DNA of 64,000 nucleotides from NCBI GenBank assembly GCA_947499735.1, contig CANMPP010000001.1, positions 558,001-622,000 on the forward strand, written 5' to 3'. The notes below the pieces were generated by a model that searched no databases, was not told the DNA's origin, and saw nothing but the letters and a program-made list of their open reading frames with translations. Within the stretch, counting starts at the first letter, position 1. Every line of letters starts with the position of its first letter. This DNA is from an uncultured Pelagimonas sp. GTDB taxonomy: Bacteria; Pseudomonadota; Alphaproteobacteria; Rhodobacterales; Rhodobacteraceae. Below, piece after piece: positions 29,182 to 39,928 of this stretch. Both the position numbers and the translations under genes were made by a program.

Positions 29182-29796
29182 ATGGGACGACCACCTTCAT
29201 ATGACCGCGATACCGCGCTGAATTCCGCCATGCTTCTTTTTTGGAGGCACGGCTATCAGGGCACCTCTTTAAAAGATCTAGAAAATGGGCTCAGCATGAG
29301 GCCAGGATCGATTTATGCTGCTTTTCATAGCAAAGAAGCGCTTTATCGAGAATGTCTTGCTCGTTATGATCGAATAATCAGGGCCAAATTGGACGAAATC
29401 GTATCGGAACAAGATACAGCGTTTTCTAGTATGGTAGAATGTCTGCTATTTTTGGCTGATCTATCTGCCCGAGAACATCAGGCTCCGTGTATGCTGACCA
29501 AGACTTTATTGGAAGCGGCAAGGGATGGCCATGGTCCAGAAATGTTTGTCGATGATGCGCGTGAGCTGATGAATGGCGTCGAAGATTTCCTAAGCACGTT
29601 GGTTGCGCAGGCGCAGAAAGATCAAGAAATTGAAAATGACGTCTCAGCAAATGTGGTCGCTCGACGTTTGCATAGTGCCGTTATTGGTTTGCAAATCCAA
29701 CAGCACCTGAATCCAAATGCGAATGATCGTGAACGGTCCTTGCGTGAGGATCTGCTATTTCAAATTGACCCCTATCGCGTAAAACTCGTTGCGTGA
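29182..29796 (+). CDS. TetR family transcriptional regulator
   Basis: 204 residues. The helix-turn-helix covers about residues 9-56 (GRPPSYDRDTALNSAMLLFW, then GYQGTSLKDLENGLSMRPGS with IYAAFHSKEALYRECL). The GRPxxYDxxxAL start resembles AcrR/NemR-type regulators, not BetI, which normally begins MPKxGxxPIRR. It precedes betB-betA on the same strand, but a hairpin terminator separates them, so control of the bet genes is possible but not shown. The C-terminal ligand domain has Cys164-type residues absent except one Cys at about 87 (APCMLTK), a position seen in some redox-sensing relatives. Confidence 0.88.
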   Translation: MGRPPSYDRDTALNSAMLLFWRHGYQGTSLKDLENGLSMRPGSIYAAFHSKEALYRECLARYDRIIRAKLDEIVSEQDTAFSSMVECLLFLADLSAREHQAPCMLTKTLLEAARDGHGPEMFVDDARELMNGVEDFLSTLVAQAQKDQEIENDVSANVVARRLHSAVIGLQIQQHLNPNANDRERSLREDLLFQIDPYRVKLVA

Positions 29797-29824
29797 CATT
29801 GGTTGAAATTCACGGCAAATGAAG

Positions 29825-29857
29825 GGCAGACCCGCGGGTCTGCCTGACGTGTTTTTT
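29825..29857 (+). terminator. Terminator after tetR
   Basis: GGCAGACCC and GGGTCTGCC form a nine-base stem with a two-base GC link, followed by TGACG and six T residues. It separates tetR from betB. Confidence 0.75.
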
Positions 29858-29975
29858 AGCCTAAGTGTCGTTTTCACTTTAGTTTGACAGCAGAAGATCA
29901 GGCAGACTCGCTCTGTGCGAGACCTTTTACGTTCCTGTTCGAAAACTGGGGCGTTGATCGAAGAAAGTTCAAATT

Positions 29976-31430
29976 ATGTACGACCTGCAGCCCAAAGCCA
30001 GTCATTTTGTAGACGGCGCTTATGTCGAAGATACCGCCGGCGCCGCTTTGGATGTCATTTACCCCGCGACAGGGCAGGTGATTGCCAAACTTCACGAAGC
30101 GACGGATGCCATCATCGAAAAAGCGATCGAATCCGGCTTGCGTGCACAAAAAGAATGGGCCGCGACCCCAGGCCGCGAACGTGGCCGCGTGTTGACGCGT
30201 GCTGCTCAAATTATTCGTGAGCGCAATCGCGAACTTTCTGTTTTGGAAACGCATGACACGGGTAAACCAATGCAGGAAACGCTGTATGTGGATGCGACAT
30301 CTGCTGCGGATGCGATGGAGTACTTCGGAGGTTTGGCGGCGACGCTGACTGGCGAACATATCCAATTGGGCGAAGACTGGGTGTATACCGTTCGTGAAGC
30401 ACTGGGGCTGTGCGTTGGCATTGGCGCATGGAATTATCCAACGCAAATCGCGGGTTGGAAAGGCGCGCCAGCGCTGGCCTGCGGGAATGCATTGACGTTC
30501 AAACCATCTGAAGAAACACCACTTTGTGCGTTGAAGATTGCCGAAATTTTGCACGAAGCGGGTGCACCGGCTGGCCTTTACAATGTTGTCCAAGGCCGCG
30601 GTGCGGTTGGTGCAAAATTGGTGACTGACGCCCGCGTTGCAAAAGTGTCTTTGACGGGATCCGTTCCAACAGGTCGCAAGGTTTATGCGGCGGCTGCCGA
30701 AGGCATGAAGCACGTCACGATGGAACTGGGCGGCAAATCTCCCCTGATCATTTTTGATGACGCGGATCTGGAAACAGCCGTCAGTGGTGCCATCTTGGGC
30801 AACTTCTATTCTTCTGGTCAGGTCTGTTCCAACGGCACACGTGTCTTTGTGCAAAAGGGTATCAAAGAAGCGTTCTTGAAACGGCTGGCAGAACGCGTTG
30901 AAACAGCCAAGATTGGCGACCCGCTAGACGAAGAGGTCTCTTTCGGGCCGATGGTCAGTGAACGTCAGCGTTCGATTGTGTTGTCCTATATCGAAAAGGG
31001 GCAAGCAGAAGGCGCGCGTCTGATTACCGGTGGCAACGCGATTGAGGGGGAAGGTTTCTACATCCAACCCACTGTTTTCGCTGATGTGACCGACGATATG
31101 ACGATTGCGAAGGAAGAAATTTTTGGGCCGGTTATGTCGGTTCTGGATTTCGAAGACGAAGACGATGTGATCGCACGTGCGAACGACACGGAATTCGGTC
31201 TGGCTGCGGGCGTGTTCACGACGAACCTAACATGCGCACACCGTGTGATTGGCCAGATCAAAGCGGGCAGTTGCTATATCAATACCTACAATGATGCCCC
31301 TGTTGAGGCACCATTTGGTGGCATGAAAGCATCTGGTGTTGGGCGTGAGAATTCAAAGGAAGCGATTTCGCATTTCTCTGAGGTCAAATCGGTCTATGTC
31401 CGCATGGGCGATTTGGAAGCTCCTTACTGA
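29976..31430 (+). CDS. betB: Betaine-aldehyde dehydrogenase
   Basis: 484 residues, the BetB length. It oxidises betaine aldehyde to glycine betaine with NAD(P)+. Aldehyde dehydrogenase landmarks are [40 protein letters not shown], the catalytic Glu in [14 protein letters not shown] and the nucleophilic Cys in [13 protein letters not shown], which is the BetB version of the active site. betA follows 14 bases later. Together they make the osmoprotectant betaine from choline. Confidence 0.95.
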   Translation: MYDLQPKASHFVDGAYVEDTAGAALDVIYPATGQVIAKLHEATDAIIEKAIESGLRAQKEWAATPGRERGRVLTRAAQIIRERNRELSVLETHDTGKPMQETLYVDATSAADAMEYFGGLAATLTGEHIQLGEDWVYTVREALGLCVGIGAWNYPTQIAGWKGAPALACGNALTFKPSEETPLCALKIAEILHEAGAPAGLYNVVQGRGAVGAKLVTDARVAKVSLTGSVPTGRKVYAAAAEGMKHVTMELGGKSPLIIFDDADLETAVSGAILGNFYSSGQVCSNGTRVFVQKGIKEAFLKRLAERVETAKIGDPLDEEVSFGPMVSERQRSIVLSYIEKGQAEGARLITGGNAIEGEGFYIQPTVFADVTDDMTIAKEEIFGPVMSVLDFEDEDDVIARANDTEFGLAAGVFTTNLTCAHRVIGQIKAGSCYINTYNDAPVEAPFGGMKASGVGRENSKEAISHFSEVKSVYVRMGDLEAPY

Positions 31431-31444
31431 TCATGAGGGAATGA

Positions 31445-33106
31445 ATGTCTGAACTTTCAGCTGATTATGTGGTCATCGGTGCGGGCTCTGGCGGTTGTGC
31501 TATGGCCTATCGGTTGGCTGAAGCCGGGCATTCGGTGATTGTGATCGAACATGGCGGCTCTGATTGGGGGCCGCTTATTAATATGCCGGGCGCGCTGTCC
31601 TATCCCATGAATATGGCGCGCTATGATTGGGGGTTCACATCAGAACCTGAACCTCATCTGGGCGGGCGCATTATGGCCTGTCCCCGTGGTAAAGTGGTCG
31701 GTGGGTCATCCAGTATAAACGGTATGATCTATGTACGCGGCCATGCGCAGGATTACGAATATTGGCGCGACAGCGGTGCAGAGGGCTGGGGATATGCAGA
31801 CGTTCTGCCCTATTTCAAGCGAATGGAAGATTGGCATTCTGGTGGCCATGGGGGCGATCCTGACTGGCGCGGGCAGGGCGGTCCCTTACATGTGACCCGC
31901 GGAAACCGGGATAATCCATTGGTTCAGGCCTTTGTCGAGGCAGGGCGTCAGGCAGGTTACCCTGTTACGGATGATTACAACGGGCACCAACAAGAGGGAT
32001 TTGGCCCTTTTGATATGACGGTCTGGAAAGGTGCACGGTGGTCTGCGGCCAAGGCGTATCTGCGCCCAGCCATCGATAAGGGCACCCAACTGGTATCAGG
32101 TTTGGCCCGAAAGATCTTGATCAAGGACGGTAAAGCCGTTGGTGTCGAGATTGAGGGTGCTTCTGGTATCGAAAGGGTCAGTTGCAGCAAAGAAGTGATC
32201 ATCGCAGCCAGCTCGATCAATTCACCTAAACTGTTGATGTTGTCAGGGATTGGCCCGGCAGGGCAGCTGAAAGAGCATGGTATAGATGTAATCGCAGACC
32301 GTCCCGGTGTCGGGCAAAACCTGCAAGATCACCTTGAACTGTACATCCAACAACACGCAATCCAGCCCGTGACGCTGTACAAATATTGGAACTTACTGGG
32401 TAAAGCCTATGTCGGCGCGCGTTGGCTGTTTGGGCGCAAAGGACCGGGCGCGTCCAATCAATTCGAAAGCGCTGGCTTCATTCGCAGCCGCGCTGGCGTT
32501 GATTATCCTGACATCCAGTATCATTTTTTGCCCATTGCGGTGCGCTATGATGGGCAGGCTGCGCCGGGTGGGCATGGATATCAGGCCCATGTTGGGCCGA
32601 TGCGGTCCCCGTCACGTGGGCAGATCACGCTGCGTAGCGCGAATCCGGCAGACGCGCCAAAGATCGAATTCAATTACATGTCGACGGATCAAGATTGGCA
32701 AGATTTCCGTCAATGCATCCGGCTGACGCGCGAAATCTTTGGCCAAGATGCGTTCAAACCGTATCGTGGGAGCGAAATTCAGCCGGGTGCGAATGTGACG
32801 TCTGATGCCGGCTTGGACGACTTTATCCGCGACCATGTCGAAAGCGCCTATCACCCCTGCGGAACATGCAAAATGGGCGCGACGTCTGATCCAATGGCGG
32901 TTGTCGATCCAGAAGGACAGGTGATTGGGGTTAAGGGGCTGCGTGTTGCGGACAGTTCGATTTTCCCACGCATCACAAATGGCAATCTGAACGCGCCATC
33001 CATTATGGTTGGTGAAAAGATCGCTGATCATATTTTGGGAAAAGCGCTGCCTGCAGATAATGCGGTTCCTTGGATCCACCCAGATTGGGAAAACGCGCAG
33101 CGCTAA
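31445..33106 (+). CDS. betA: Choline dehydrogenase
   Basis: 553 residues, GMC oxidoreductase family. FAD-binding [20 protein letters not shown] lies at the N-terminus. GMC signature 1 is [20 protein letters not shown], signature 2 is [17 protein letters not shown], and the catalytic His lies in [12 protein letters not shown] and the second near [10 protein letters not shown]. It oxidises choline to betaine aldehyde at the inner membrane. It follows betB; betC and betI are not adjacent. A strong hairpin follows its stop. Confidence 0.95.
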   Translation: MSELSADYVVIGAGSGGCAMAYRLAEAGHSVIVIEHGGSDWGPLINMPGALSYPMNMARYDWGFTSEPEPHLGGRIMACPRGKVVGGSSSINGMIYVRGHAQDYEYWRDSGAEGWGYADVLPYFKRMEDWHSGGHGGDPDWRGQGGPLHVTRGNRDNPLVQAFVEAGRQAGYPVTDDYNGHQQEGFGPFDMTVWKGARWSAAKAYLRPAIDKGTQLVSGLARKILIKDGKAVGVEIEGASGIERVSCSKEVIIAASSINSPKLLMLSGIGPAGQLKEHGIDVIADRPGVGQNLQDHLELYIQQHAIQPVTLYKYWNLLGKAYVGARWLFGRKGPGASNQFESAGFIRSRAGVDYPDIQYHFLPIAVRYDGQAAPGGHGYQAHVGPMRSPSRGQITLRSANPADAPKIEFNYMSTDQDWQDFRQCIRLTREIFGQDAFKPYRGSEIQPGANVTSDAGLDDFIRDHVESAYHPCGTCKMGATSDPMAVVDPEGQVIGVKGLRVADSSIFPRITNGNLNAPSIMVGEKIADHILGKALPADNAVPWIHPDWENAQR

Positions 33107-33111
33107 ATGCA

Positions 33112-33144
33112 AAACGGCCGGATCTCTTTTGGATCCGGCCGTTT
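33112..33144. terminator. Bidirectional terminator between betA and pepF
   Basis: A perfect 13-base stem (AAACGGCCGGATC with its complement) and a seven-base loop between two genes that end towards each other, with T-rich flanks on the plus side. Confidence 0.9.
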
Positions 33145-33148
33145 GTTG

Positions 33149-34963
33149 TTAGTCTTCCATCGCTTCTAATTCGTCGATGAAGCCTTCAATCATTGATAGG
33201 CCCTTGTTCCAAAATGTTGGATCAGACGCATCTAAGCCGAAAGGTTTCAACAGCTCTGAGTGGTGTTGGGATCCACCTGCGCTGAGCATGTCGAAATATT
33301 TGTCTTGGAACCCTTCTGGCTGTTCTTGGTACGCGGCATAAAGCGCGTTCACCAATCCATCGCCAAATGCATAAGCATAGACGTAGAAAGGGGAATGCAC
33401 GAAATGCGGGATATAGGCCCAGTAGGTTTCATAGCCGTCCATGAAATCAAATGCTGGTCCTAGGCTTTCGCCCTGAACACTCATCCAGATCGCCCCAATG
33501 TCTTCTGGGGTCAATTCACCAGCAGAACGGGCATCATGCAGTTTGCATTCAAAGTCATAAAACGCAATTTGACGCACGACCGTGTTGATCATGTCCTCGA
33601 CCTTGCCTGCTAGCAAGATTTTGCGTTCTTCCTTGGTCTCTGCCTTATCCAGCATTGCACGGAAGGTCAGCATTTCGCCAAAGACAGACGCGGTTTCGGC
33701 CAATGTCAGCGGGGTGGATGACAGCATTTCACCCTGTTTCGCAGCCAGAACCTGATGGACGCCGTGACCCAATTCGTGGGCCAGTGTCATGACATCGCGT
33801 GGCTTTCCAAGATAGTTCAGCATCACATAGGGATGCACATTGGTCACTGTTGGATGTGCGAATGCACCCGGGGCTTTGCCCGGTTTTACGCCCGCATCGA
33901 TCCAGCCTTTGGTGAAGAACGGTTCAGCGATGTTCCCCATACGAGGATCGAACCCGTTATAGGCGTCCATCACCGTCTTTTCGGCATCTTCCCAACCAAC
34001 GATATTTTCAGATTCCATCGGCAGTGGCGCATTGCGGTCCCAAACCTGCATCCGGTCCAATCCCAGCCATTTGCGCTTTAACTCGTAATAGCGATGGGAC
34101 AGGCGGGGATAAGCATCGACCACGGCGTTACGAAGGGCCTCAACAACCTCTGGTTCGACATCGTTTGATAGGTGACGACCAGCCTGTGCCGATGGCATTT
34201 GGCGCCAACGATCCATGACCTCTTTTTCTTTGGCCTGCGTGTTGTGAACGCGGGCAAAAACCTTGATGTTTTCGCCAAAGACACGGGCCAGTTCTTTGGC
34301 GGCGGCTTCACGTTTGGATCTGTCCTGTTCTGTCAGGTAATTCAGCGTGGCCTCGATGTTCAGCTCTTCGCCTTCCATGGTGAAGGTCAGGCCTGCGATG
34401 GTTTCATCAAACAGCTTTTCCCACGCATCGCCGACAACGCCCATATCGTGCAGGAATTTTTCCATTTCATCGGACAGTTGGTGCGGGCGCATGGCACGAA
34501 TGCGGCGCAAGGGCGATGCATAGCGGGCCAATTCCGCATTTTCCGTCATCATGCCATCCAGTTTGGAATCTTCCAAACGGTTCATTTCCAGCGTGAAAAA
34601 CACCAGTGGCGTGGTGAAAACGGTGATCTTTTCCTGACAGTCAGAAAAGAATTTGGCGCGTTCAGCGTCCATCGTCATCTGATAATAGCGCAGGCCTGCA
34701 TAGGACATGACCCGCCCTGCGACATTTTCGATTTTTTCGTGCCGTTGGATGGCGGTTAGGAACCCCGCGGCGTCCAGTTCAGCCAGCTGGCCCTCATAAT
34801 CGGCGGCGAATTCAGCGCAGGCCGTTTCCAGCCAGTCCAAATCATTTGCCAATTCCGGCGCATCTGGCGCGGTATATAGATCGCTCAAATCCCATTCTGG
34901 CAATGGTCCCAGACCATCCGCAGCACCGGCTGCATTGGCATCATATACGGGTTTGATCGTCAT
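33149..34963 (-). CDS. pepF: M3 family oligoendopeptidase F
   Basis: 604 residues from the ATG at 34963, with AGGAGG before it; the longer frame to 35023 is not supported. The zinc motif AHELGHGVH (HExxH) is at about 395 with the third-ligand Glu in LAETASVFGEM. The PepF/M3B N-terminal helical domain precedes it. It cleaves short peptides of roughly 7-17 residues in the cytosol, in peptide recycling. The gene stands alone. Confidence 0.94.
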   Translation of the reverse strand: MTIKPVYDANAAGAADGLGPLPEWDLSDLYTAPDAPELANDLDWLETACAEFAADYEGQLAELDAAGFLTAIQRHEKIENVAGRVMSYAGLRYYQMTMDAERAKFFSDCQEKITVFTTPLVFFTLEMNRLEDSKLDGMMTENAELARYASPLRRIRAMRPHQLSDEMEKFLHDMGVVGDAWEKLFDETIAGLTFTMEGEELNIEATLNYLTEQDRSKREAAAKELARVFGENIKVFARVHNTQAKEKEVMDRWRQMPSAQAGRHLSNDVEPEVVEALRNAVVDAYPRLSHRYYELKRKWLGLDRMQVWDRNAPLPMESENIVGWEDAEKTVMDAYNGFDPRMGNIAEPFFTKGWIDAGVKPGKAPGAFAHPTVTNVHPYVMLNYLGKPRDVMTLAHELGHGVHQVLAAKQGEMLSSTPLTLAETASVFGEMLTFRAMLDKAETKEERKILLAGKVEDMINTVVRQIAFYDFECKLHDARSAGELTPEDIGAIWMSVQGESLGPAFDFMDGYETYWAYIPHFVHSPFYVYAYAFGDGLVNALYAAYQEQPEGFQDKYFDMLSAGGSQHHSELLKPFGLDASDPTFWNKGLSMIEGFIDELEAMED

Positions 34964-35114
34964 ATTGGCCTCCTGACTGTTCGACGGTCCGCCTGGGCAA
35001 ATGCCATTTGCGGATCTTATCACAGGTAAGGCCGGGACGGGGGGAGGTTCAAGAGGGGATTGCGATGATATGCCTGCAAATTTCTGGGCTCTGTTAGCCT
35101 TGCAGAAAGAATAT

Positions 35115-36101
35115 TTACGCGCCGTGTGCTGATTTTATCTGAGGTGCAGTATGTTGCCCAAAGAAGTCGATGCAGCCTTGGGTCATACGTGCCCGTATAT
35201 CGGGGCGTTCCATTAGGATTTCATGACGGGCGCCAGGTTCTTCAATCAAAATTCCGCCGGGCCATTGGGACATGCGGTCGCGAATGCTGTCCACATTCAC
35301 GATTGTCTCATCCAACCCCAGATAGGTTTGGCATGGAATATCCGGTGATGGCATTTGCGATAAGGTATGGCAGTCACGAAGGGCTTCATTCAACCAGGTC
35401 AGGGACGGTCCGCCCAATTGAACGCCCTCAATGGCCAATGTCTGGCGTTTGATATAGTCCCACATGTCGCGGTCGGTGGTCAGTGGATTGTTCTGGAACG
35501 GTTCTTTTGCCACAAAGGCCGCAGGTTTGGTGCCTGGTGCCATCGAGTGGCCAAAACCCATGCGTCGTCCACCCCAAGAAATAGCCCAAGCTGCCGGGCG
35601 CAGCGCCGGTTGGATCCGGATACCCCACATCGGTGCCGAAAAGGCGCAAGCGGCGACGTCCATTCCTTCCATGAGTGCACGCAGACCAATCGCACCGCCC
35701 ATGGAATGCGCCAACAAATACCATGGTTTGGGTGCTTCTATTTCTTCGGCAAAGGCGACCATGGCCCGAACATCAAATTGGAAATCTTCGAAATGGTTCA
35801 CATGACCAATCAACGGATCCGATAGCATCCGGTCCGACAGGCCCTGACCGCGCCAGTCAATGGATAAGACATCCAGTCCAGCAGCCGTGAAATCGACCGC
35901 GTTGCGACCATATTTCTCGACATACTCGGTTCGGCCCGGAAAAAGGAAAATGGTGCCCCGCGCCGTTTCGTCAGTTTTATGTTGCGCAGGGAAGTGCGCA
36001 ACACGCAGACGAAGGTCATCAACCGTATCGATCCAAAATGCGCGAGACCCCTCTGGTCCCTCACATAAATCTTCATAAAACGGCGCGGGCTTATGCTGCA
36101 T
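35115..36101 (-). CDS. Lysophospholipase-like alpha/beta hydrolase
   Basis: 328 residues. The oxyanion-region GRTEYVEKYGRNAVDFTAAG and DWRGQGLSDR precede the nucleophile elbow LLAHSMGGAIGLR (Ser in HSMGG), and the distal His is in GARHEIL. The layout is that of PldB/monoglyceride-lipase-type serine hydrolases. It overlaps the SCP2 gene upstream by one base (TAATG), so a lipid-carrier protein and a lipase-like enzyme are co-translated, which supports a lipid substrate. Confidence 0.88.
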   Translation of the reverse strand: MQHKPAPFYEDLCEGPEGSRAFWIDTVDDLRLRVAHFPAQHKTDETARGTIFLFPGRTEYVEKYGRNAVDFTAAGLDVLSIDWRGQGLSDRMLSDPLIGHVNHFEDFQFDVRAMVAFAEEIEAPKPWYLLAHSMGGAIGLRALMEGMDVAACAFSAPMWGIRIQPALRPAAWAISWGGRRMGFGHSMAPGTKPAAFVAKEPFQNNPLTTDRDMWDYIKRQTLAIEGVQLGGPSLTWLNEALRDCHTLSQMPSPDIPCQTYLGLDETIVNVDSIRDRMSQWPGGILIEEPGARHEILMERPDIRARMTQGCIDFFGQHTAPQIKSAHGA

Positions 36102-36391
36102 TAGGCCAATACCTGTGCCAATTTCATCGCGACGCCCATGTCGCCTTCGATCTTAAGGCGCCCAGACATGAACGCCGCCGTCGGGTTCAATTCACCAGAC
36201 AGAATTTCCTGAAATACATCAGGGTCTGCAATCATAGTCACATCTGCTTCGTCGTCAGACATACGCGCACCTTCGCCATCCAGAACAAGGCTACCAAGCC
36301 CTTCCAATGTGAATTTCGCGGATCCATCGAAATCCGTTCCTTCTAGTTTGCCGGATAAAGCGTTAAGGGCGGTTGAAAGTGCATCGCTCAT
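36101..36391 (-). CDS. SCP2 sterol-binding domain protein
   Basis: 96 residues, a stand-alone SCP2 domain: GSAKFTLEGLGSLVLDGEGA, then DADVTMIADPDVFQEILSGE and NPTAAFMSGRLKIEGDMGVA, then MKLAQVL. Such proteins hold acyl chains or other hydrophobic molecules in a tunnel. It is co-translated with the lysophospholipase-like hydrolase. It is divergent from the TPR gene, with 79 bases between starts. Confidence 0.93.
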   Translation of the reverse strand: MSDALSTALNALSGKLEGTDFDGSAKFTLEGLGSLVLDGEGARMSDDEADVTMIADPDVFQEILSGELNPTAAFMSGRLKIEGDMGVAMKLAQVLA

Positions 36392-36470
36392 TTATCAATC
36401 CTTTGTAAGGTTGCGACACTTAGCTTGCGGGAATGCAACTGACGTGCCACGATTGTATGTGAGAGTAGCT

Positions 36471-37055
36471 ATGCGCATGGACCCAATGAAAAGCAATTCT
36501 ATCGCTGCGGCATTTTTCGCCCTAGTCATGTATTCCATACCGCAGCCGGTTTCCGCCCAGGACGCCGTGCCAGCGGATGGTCCATTACCCGAGCTTTTAC
36601 AACAGCTTGAAGCTGCGCCTGATTCTTTGTCCGCGCAGCGTTTGGAACGCAGCATATATTCGCAATGGTCAAAATCGGGATCTCCGGCGGCTGATCTGTT
36701 ACTGAAACGAGGGCAAAGCGCCATCGAAAGCCAGAATTTTGAGGCGGCCATTGATCATTTGCAGGTCGCGACAGAAATCGCGCCTGATTTTTCCCATGCA
36801 TGGCACATGTTGGGCGTTGCCTATTTCCAAACTGAATTTTTCGGACCCGCAATGGAGGCTTTAGAAAAGGCTTTGGCGTTGAATCCTGATCACTTTGGCG
36901 CCTTGCATGGGGTTGCTGTTGTGAACGAACTGGTCGGCAACCGGCAATTGGCGTATCAGGCCTATAAGCAGGCGGATACTTTGCGTCCTTTTGATTCTGA
37001 AATCGAAGCGGCGCTTGAACGTCTACAAGCTGTAGCGCAGGGCAAAAAAGTCTAG
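36471..37055 (+). CDS. Exported tetratricopeptide-repeat protein
   Basis: 194 residues from the ATG at 36471 (GAGAG upstream; ATGs two and five codons later are also possible). The signal peptide ends near PQPVSAQD. At least three TPR motifs follow: FEAAIDHLQVATEIAPDFSH, AWHMLGVAYFQTEFFGPAME and HFGALHGVAVVNELVGNRQL. It should be a periplasmic scaffold for protein contacts. The SUV3-like helicase gene starts 26 bases later, but a functional link is not evident. Confidence 0.82.
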   Translation: MRMDPMKSNSIAAAFFALVMYSIPQPVSAQDAVPADGPLPELLQQLEAAPDSLSAQRLERSIYSQWSKSGSPAADLLLKRGQSAIESQNFEAAIDHLQVATEIAPDFSHAWHMLGVAYFQTEFFGPAMEALEKALALNPDHFGALHGVAVVNELVGNRQLAYQAYKQADTLRPFDSEIEAALERLQAVAQGKKV

Positions 37056-37081
37056 AGCGCGATAAAAGGTAAGGCGGGCCA

Positions 37082-39928
37082 ATGGCCAGAATGATGCGGA
37101 TTGCGGCCGTTCTCGGCCCTACCAATACAGGCAAAACCCATTACGCAATTGAACGGATGTTGGCCTATCCCAGCGGGATGATAGGGTTGCCTTTGCGTTT
37201 GCTTGCACGCGAGGTCTATGACAAAATCGTTGCGGCGCGCGGCCCATCTGTTGTGGCGCTTGTAACAGGTGAAGAGCGAATCGTTCCTCCGCGGGCCAAA
37301 TATTGGGTTTGTACGGTTGAAGCGATGCCTGTCAGCATGGGGGTCGATTTCGTTGCGGTAGATGAAATCCAGCTTTGTGCGGACCCAGAACGCGGTCATG
37401 TATTCACCGAACGGTTGATGCATTTGCGTGGACATCGCGAAACGCTCTTCCTTGGATCAGATACGATGCGCGGTCCTATCCGTGAATTGGTGCCGAATTG
37501 TGAATTCGTCCGGCGGGAACGTATGAGCCAATTGACTTATGCGGGGTCCAAAAAACTGGCCAAGCTGGCGCCGCGATCCGCGATCGTTGGATTTTCTATC
37601 GATAATGTCTACGCAATTGCGGAACTTTTGAAGCGCCTTAAAGGGGGCGCGGCGGTTGTCATGGGCGCGCTATCCCCGCGCACGCGCAATGCGCAGGTTG
37701 AGCTGTATCAAAACGGTGATGTGGACTATCTGGTGGCCACAGATGCGATTGGCATGGGGCTAAACCTTGATGTGAACCATGTCGCGTTTTCGGGAACGTC
37801 TAAATTTGATGGCCGTCGGATGCGCCCGCTGTTCCCTTATGAAATGGGTCAAATCGCTGGGCGGGCTGGGCGGGGCATGTCAGATGGGACCTTTGGCGTG
37901 ACAGGTGAGGCTGGGCCAATCCCTGAAGATGTGGCGCAGGCCATTACATCCCATCGGTTCGCGCCCTTGAAGAAATTGAACTGGCGCAACAGTGATCTGC
38001 AATTTGGCACATTGGATCGCCTGATTTTCAGTTTGGAAGAAAGCCCTAAAATCGAGAATCTGGTCAAAGCGCGCGAGGCTGATGATCTAGTCGCTTTGAA
38101 AAACTTGGCCGAGCGGGCAGAAATCCGCGCACGCGCATCAAACCCAGCCTCGGTACGTTTGCTGTGGGATGTATGCCGCATTCCCGACTTTCGGGGCATC
38201 AGCACCACCGAACACGCCGCCCTTTTGCAAATGATTTACGATCATGTGCATGAAAGGGGCTGCATCCCTGATGATTTTTTGGCCAGACAAGTGGCGCGTA
38301 TTGACCGAACCGAAGGCGAGATCGATACTTTGTCAAAACGGTTGGCCTTTATTCGAACTTGGACTTATGTTGCGCAGCGAAAAGACTGGGTGCGTGACGA
38401 AGGGCATTGGCGTGACGAAACGCGTGCTGTAGAAGACCGCCTGTCAGATGCGCTCCATGAGCGTTTGACGCAGAGATTTGTGGACCGGCGCACCAGCGTG
38501 TTGCTGCGGCGGCTCAAACAGAAGGAGGCCCTTTTGGCCGAAGTGAATGAACAAGGTGAAGTGACGGTCGAAGGAGAATTCGTCGGTCGTCTCGAAGGGT
38601 TCCAATTCCGTCAGGATAAGGACGCACAAGGCCAAGAGGCCAAGACGTTGCGGCAGGCAAGCCTGCAGGCATTGGCGCCGCATTTCCACCTGCGGGCGGA
38701 TAAGTTTTACAACGCGCCTGATACTGAAATCGACTTCACCGAACAGGGTGGGTTGATGTGGGGTGATCAAGCGGTTGGCCGTCTGGCAAAAGGCGATGAT
38801 CCTTTAAAGCCTCGCATCGTTGCATTTGTCGACGAATCTGCAGGACCGGATGTGATCCAAAAGGTGGAACGCCGTCTGCAACACTTTATGGATCGCAAAA
38901 TTTCCGCTTTGTTTGAGCCATTGATTAAGATGCGCGATGACGAAACGCTGACGGGCCTTGCGCGTGGTTTTGCGTTCCGCTTGGTCGAAGCGATGGGAAT
39001 CGTGCAACGATCTGAGGTTGCGGATGAGGTCAAAGCACTAGATCAAGAAGCCCGTGGTTTCTTGCGTAAGCATGGAGTGCGTTTCGGACAATTCACGATC
39101 TTTATGCCATTGCTGCTAAAGCCCGCTCCAACGCGGATGCGTTTGGTGCTGTGGAGCCTTGCAAATGACTTGCAAGATTTCCCAGAAGCACCACCTCCCG
39201 GTCTAGTGACGGTTCCAAATGTCGAAGCGGTCCCCGCGCAACACTATTTGCTGGGCGGTTATCGCAAAGCCAGTGGTCGTGCGATTCGTATCGATATGTT
39301 GGAACGTTTGGCGGATATGCTGCGGGCCGAAGACAGCCGTGCAGGGTTTGAAGCCAAGCCAGATATGTTGTCCATCACGGGTATGACGCTGGAACAATTC
39401 GCGGATCTCATGGAGGGGTTGGGCTACAGCTCTGAAAAGGGCGAGCGCGAAAAGGTTAAAGCAGCAGCGCCTGTCGCAGAGGCGAAAACAGATGCTCCAG
39501 CGGAAACCGTTGCGGCACCGCAGGAAACACCTGAAACTGCGCAGGAACCTACCGAAACCGCACCTGAAACGCCTGCGTCTGAAGATGCCGTATCTGCGAC
39601 CGAAGACGTTGCTGAAAAAGAGCCTGAGATGGAGGTGTTCTACACCTTCAAATGGGGCGGCAATCGCAATCGTCAAAACCAGCGTGGCGGACAACGCCAA
39701 GCCCGTGGCGGCGAATCTGATGCAGGGCAGGGTGGCAAACCACGCGGTCGCGGCAAACAAGATGGTGACGGACCTCGTGCGAAGGGCAAAGGGCCTGGCA
39801 AGGGTAAAGGCAAAGGGAAACAGGGCGGTGGTGCGCGTAAATTTGAATCGCGCCCTCCTAAGAAAGACAAACCCATCGACCCGGATAACCCATTCGCGGC
39901 CCTGGCAGCTCTTAAGGGTAAGGTCTGA
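37082..39928 (+). CDS. SUV3-like ATP-dependent RNA helicase
   Basis: 948 residues. Walker A is GPTNTGKT (12-19), the DExH box is DEIQ (94-97), and motif VI is QIAGRAGRG. This short N-terminal core followed by a helical C-terminal region matches mitochondrial SUV3 and its alphaproteobacterial relatives, which unwind RNA for degradation. From about residue 790 the chain turns low-complexity: first Glu/Ala/Pro/Thr-rich (to about 845), then Gly/Arg/Lys/Gln-rich, an RGG-like tail likely to bind RNA, ending in a short conserved-looking FAALAALKGKV. The S4 protein gene starts directly at its stop, so the two act in one operon. Confidence 0.9.
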   Translation: MARMMRIAAVLGPTNTGKTHYAIERMLAYPSGMIGLPLRLLAREVYDKIVAARGPSVVALVTGEERIVPPRAKYWVCTVEAMPVSMGVDFVAVDEIQLCADPERGHVFTERLMHLRGHRETLFLGSDTMRGPIRELVPNCEFVRRERMSQLTYAGSKKLAKLAPRSAIVGFSIDNVYAIAELLKRLKGGAAVVMGALSPRTRNAQVELYQNGDVDYLVATDAIGMGLNLDVNHVAFSGTSKFDGRRMRPLFPYEMGQIAGRAGRGMSDGTFGVTGEAGPIPEDVAQAITSHRFAPLKKLNWRNSDLQFGTLDRLIFSLEESPKIENLVKAREADDLVALKNLAERAEIRARASNPASVRLLWDVCRIPDFRGISTTEHAALLQMIYDHVHERGCIPDDFLARQVARIDRTEGEIDTLSKRLAFIRTWTYVAQRKDWVRDEGHWRDETRAVEDRLSDALHERLTQRFVDRRTSVLLRRLKQKEALLAEVNEQGEVTVEGEFVGRLEGFQFRQDKDAQGQEAKTLRQASLQALAPHFHLRADKFYNAPDTEIDFTEQGGLMWGDQAVGRLAKGDDPLKPRIVAFVDESAGPDVIQKVERRLQHFMDRKISALFEPLIKMRDDETLTGLARGFAFRLVEAMGIVQRSEVADEVKALDQEARGFLRKHGVRFGQFTIFMPLLLKPAPTRMRLVLWSLANDLQDFPEAPPPGLVTVPNVEAVPAQHYLLGGYRKASGRAIRIDMLERLADMLRAEDSRAGFEAKPDMLSITGMTLEQFADLMEGLGYSSEKGEREKVKAAAPVAEAKTDAPAETVAAPQETPETAQEPTETAPETPASEDAVSATEDVAEKEPEMEVFYTFKWGGNRNRQNQRGGQRQARGGESDAGQGGKPRGRGKQDGDGPRAKGKGPGKGKGKGKQGGGARKFESRPPKKDKPIDPDNPFAALAALKGKV

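Noticed and set aside
29182-29796. Calling the TetR gene betI
   Set aside because: Its N-terminus and helix-turn-helix are not BetI-like, and a terminator separates it from betB.
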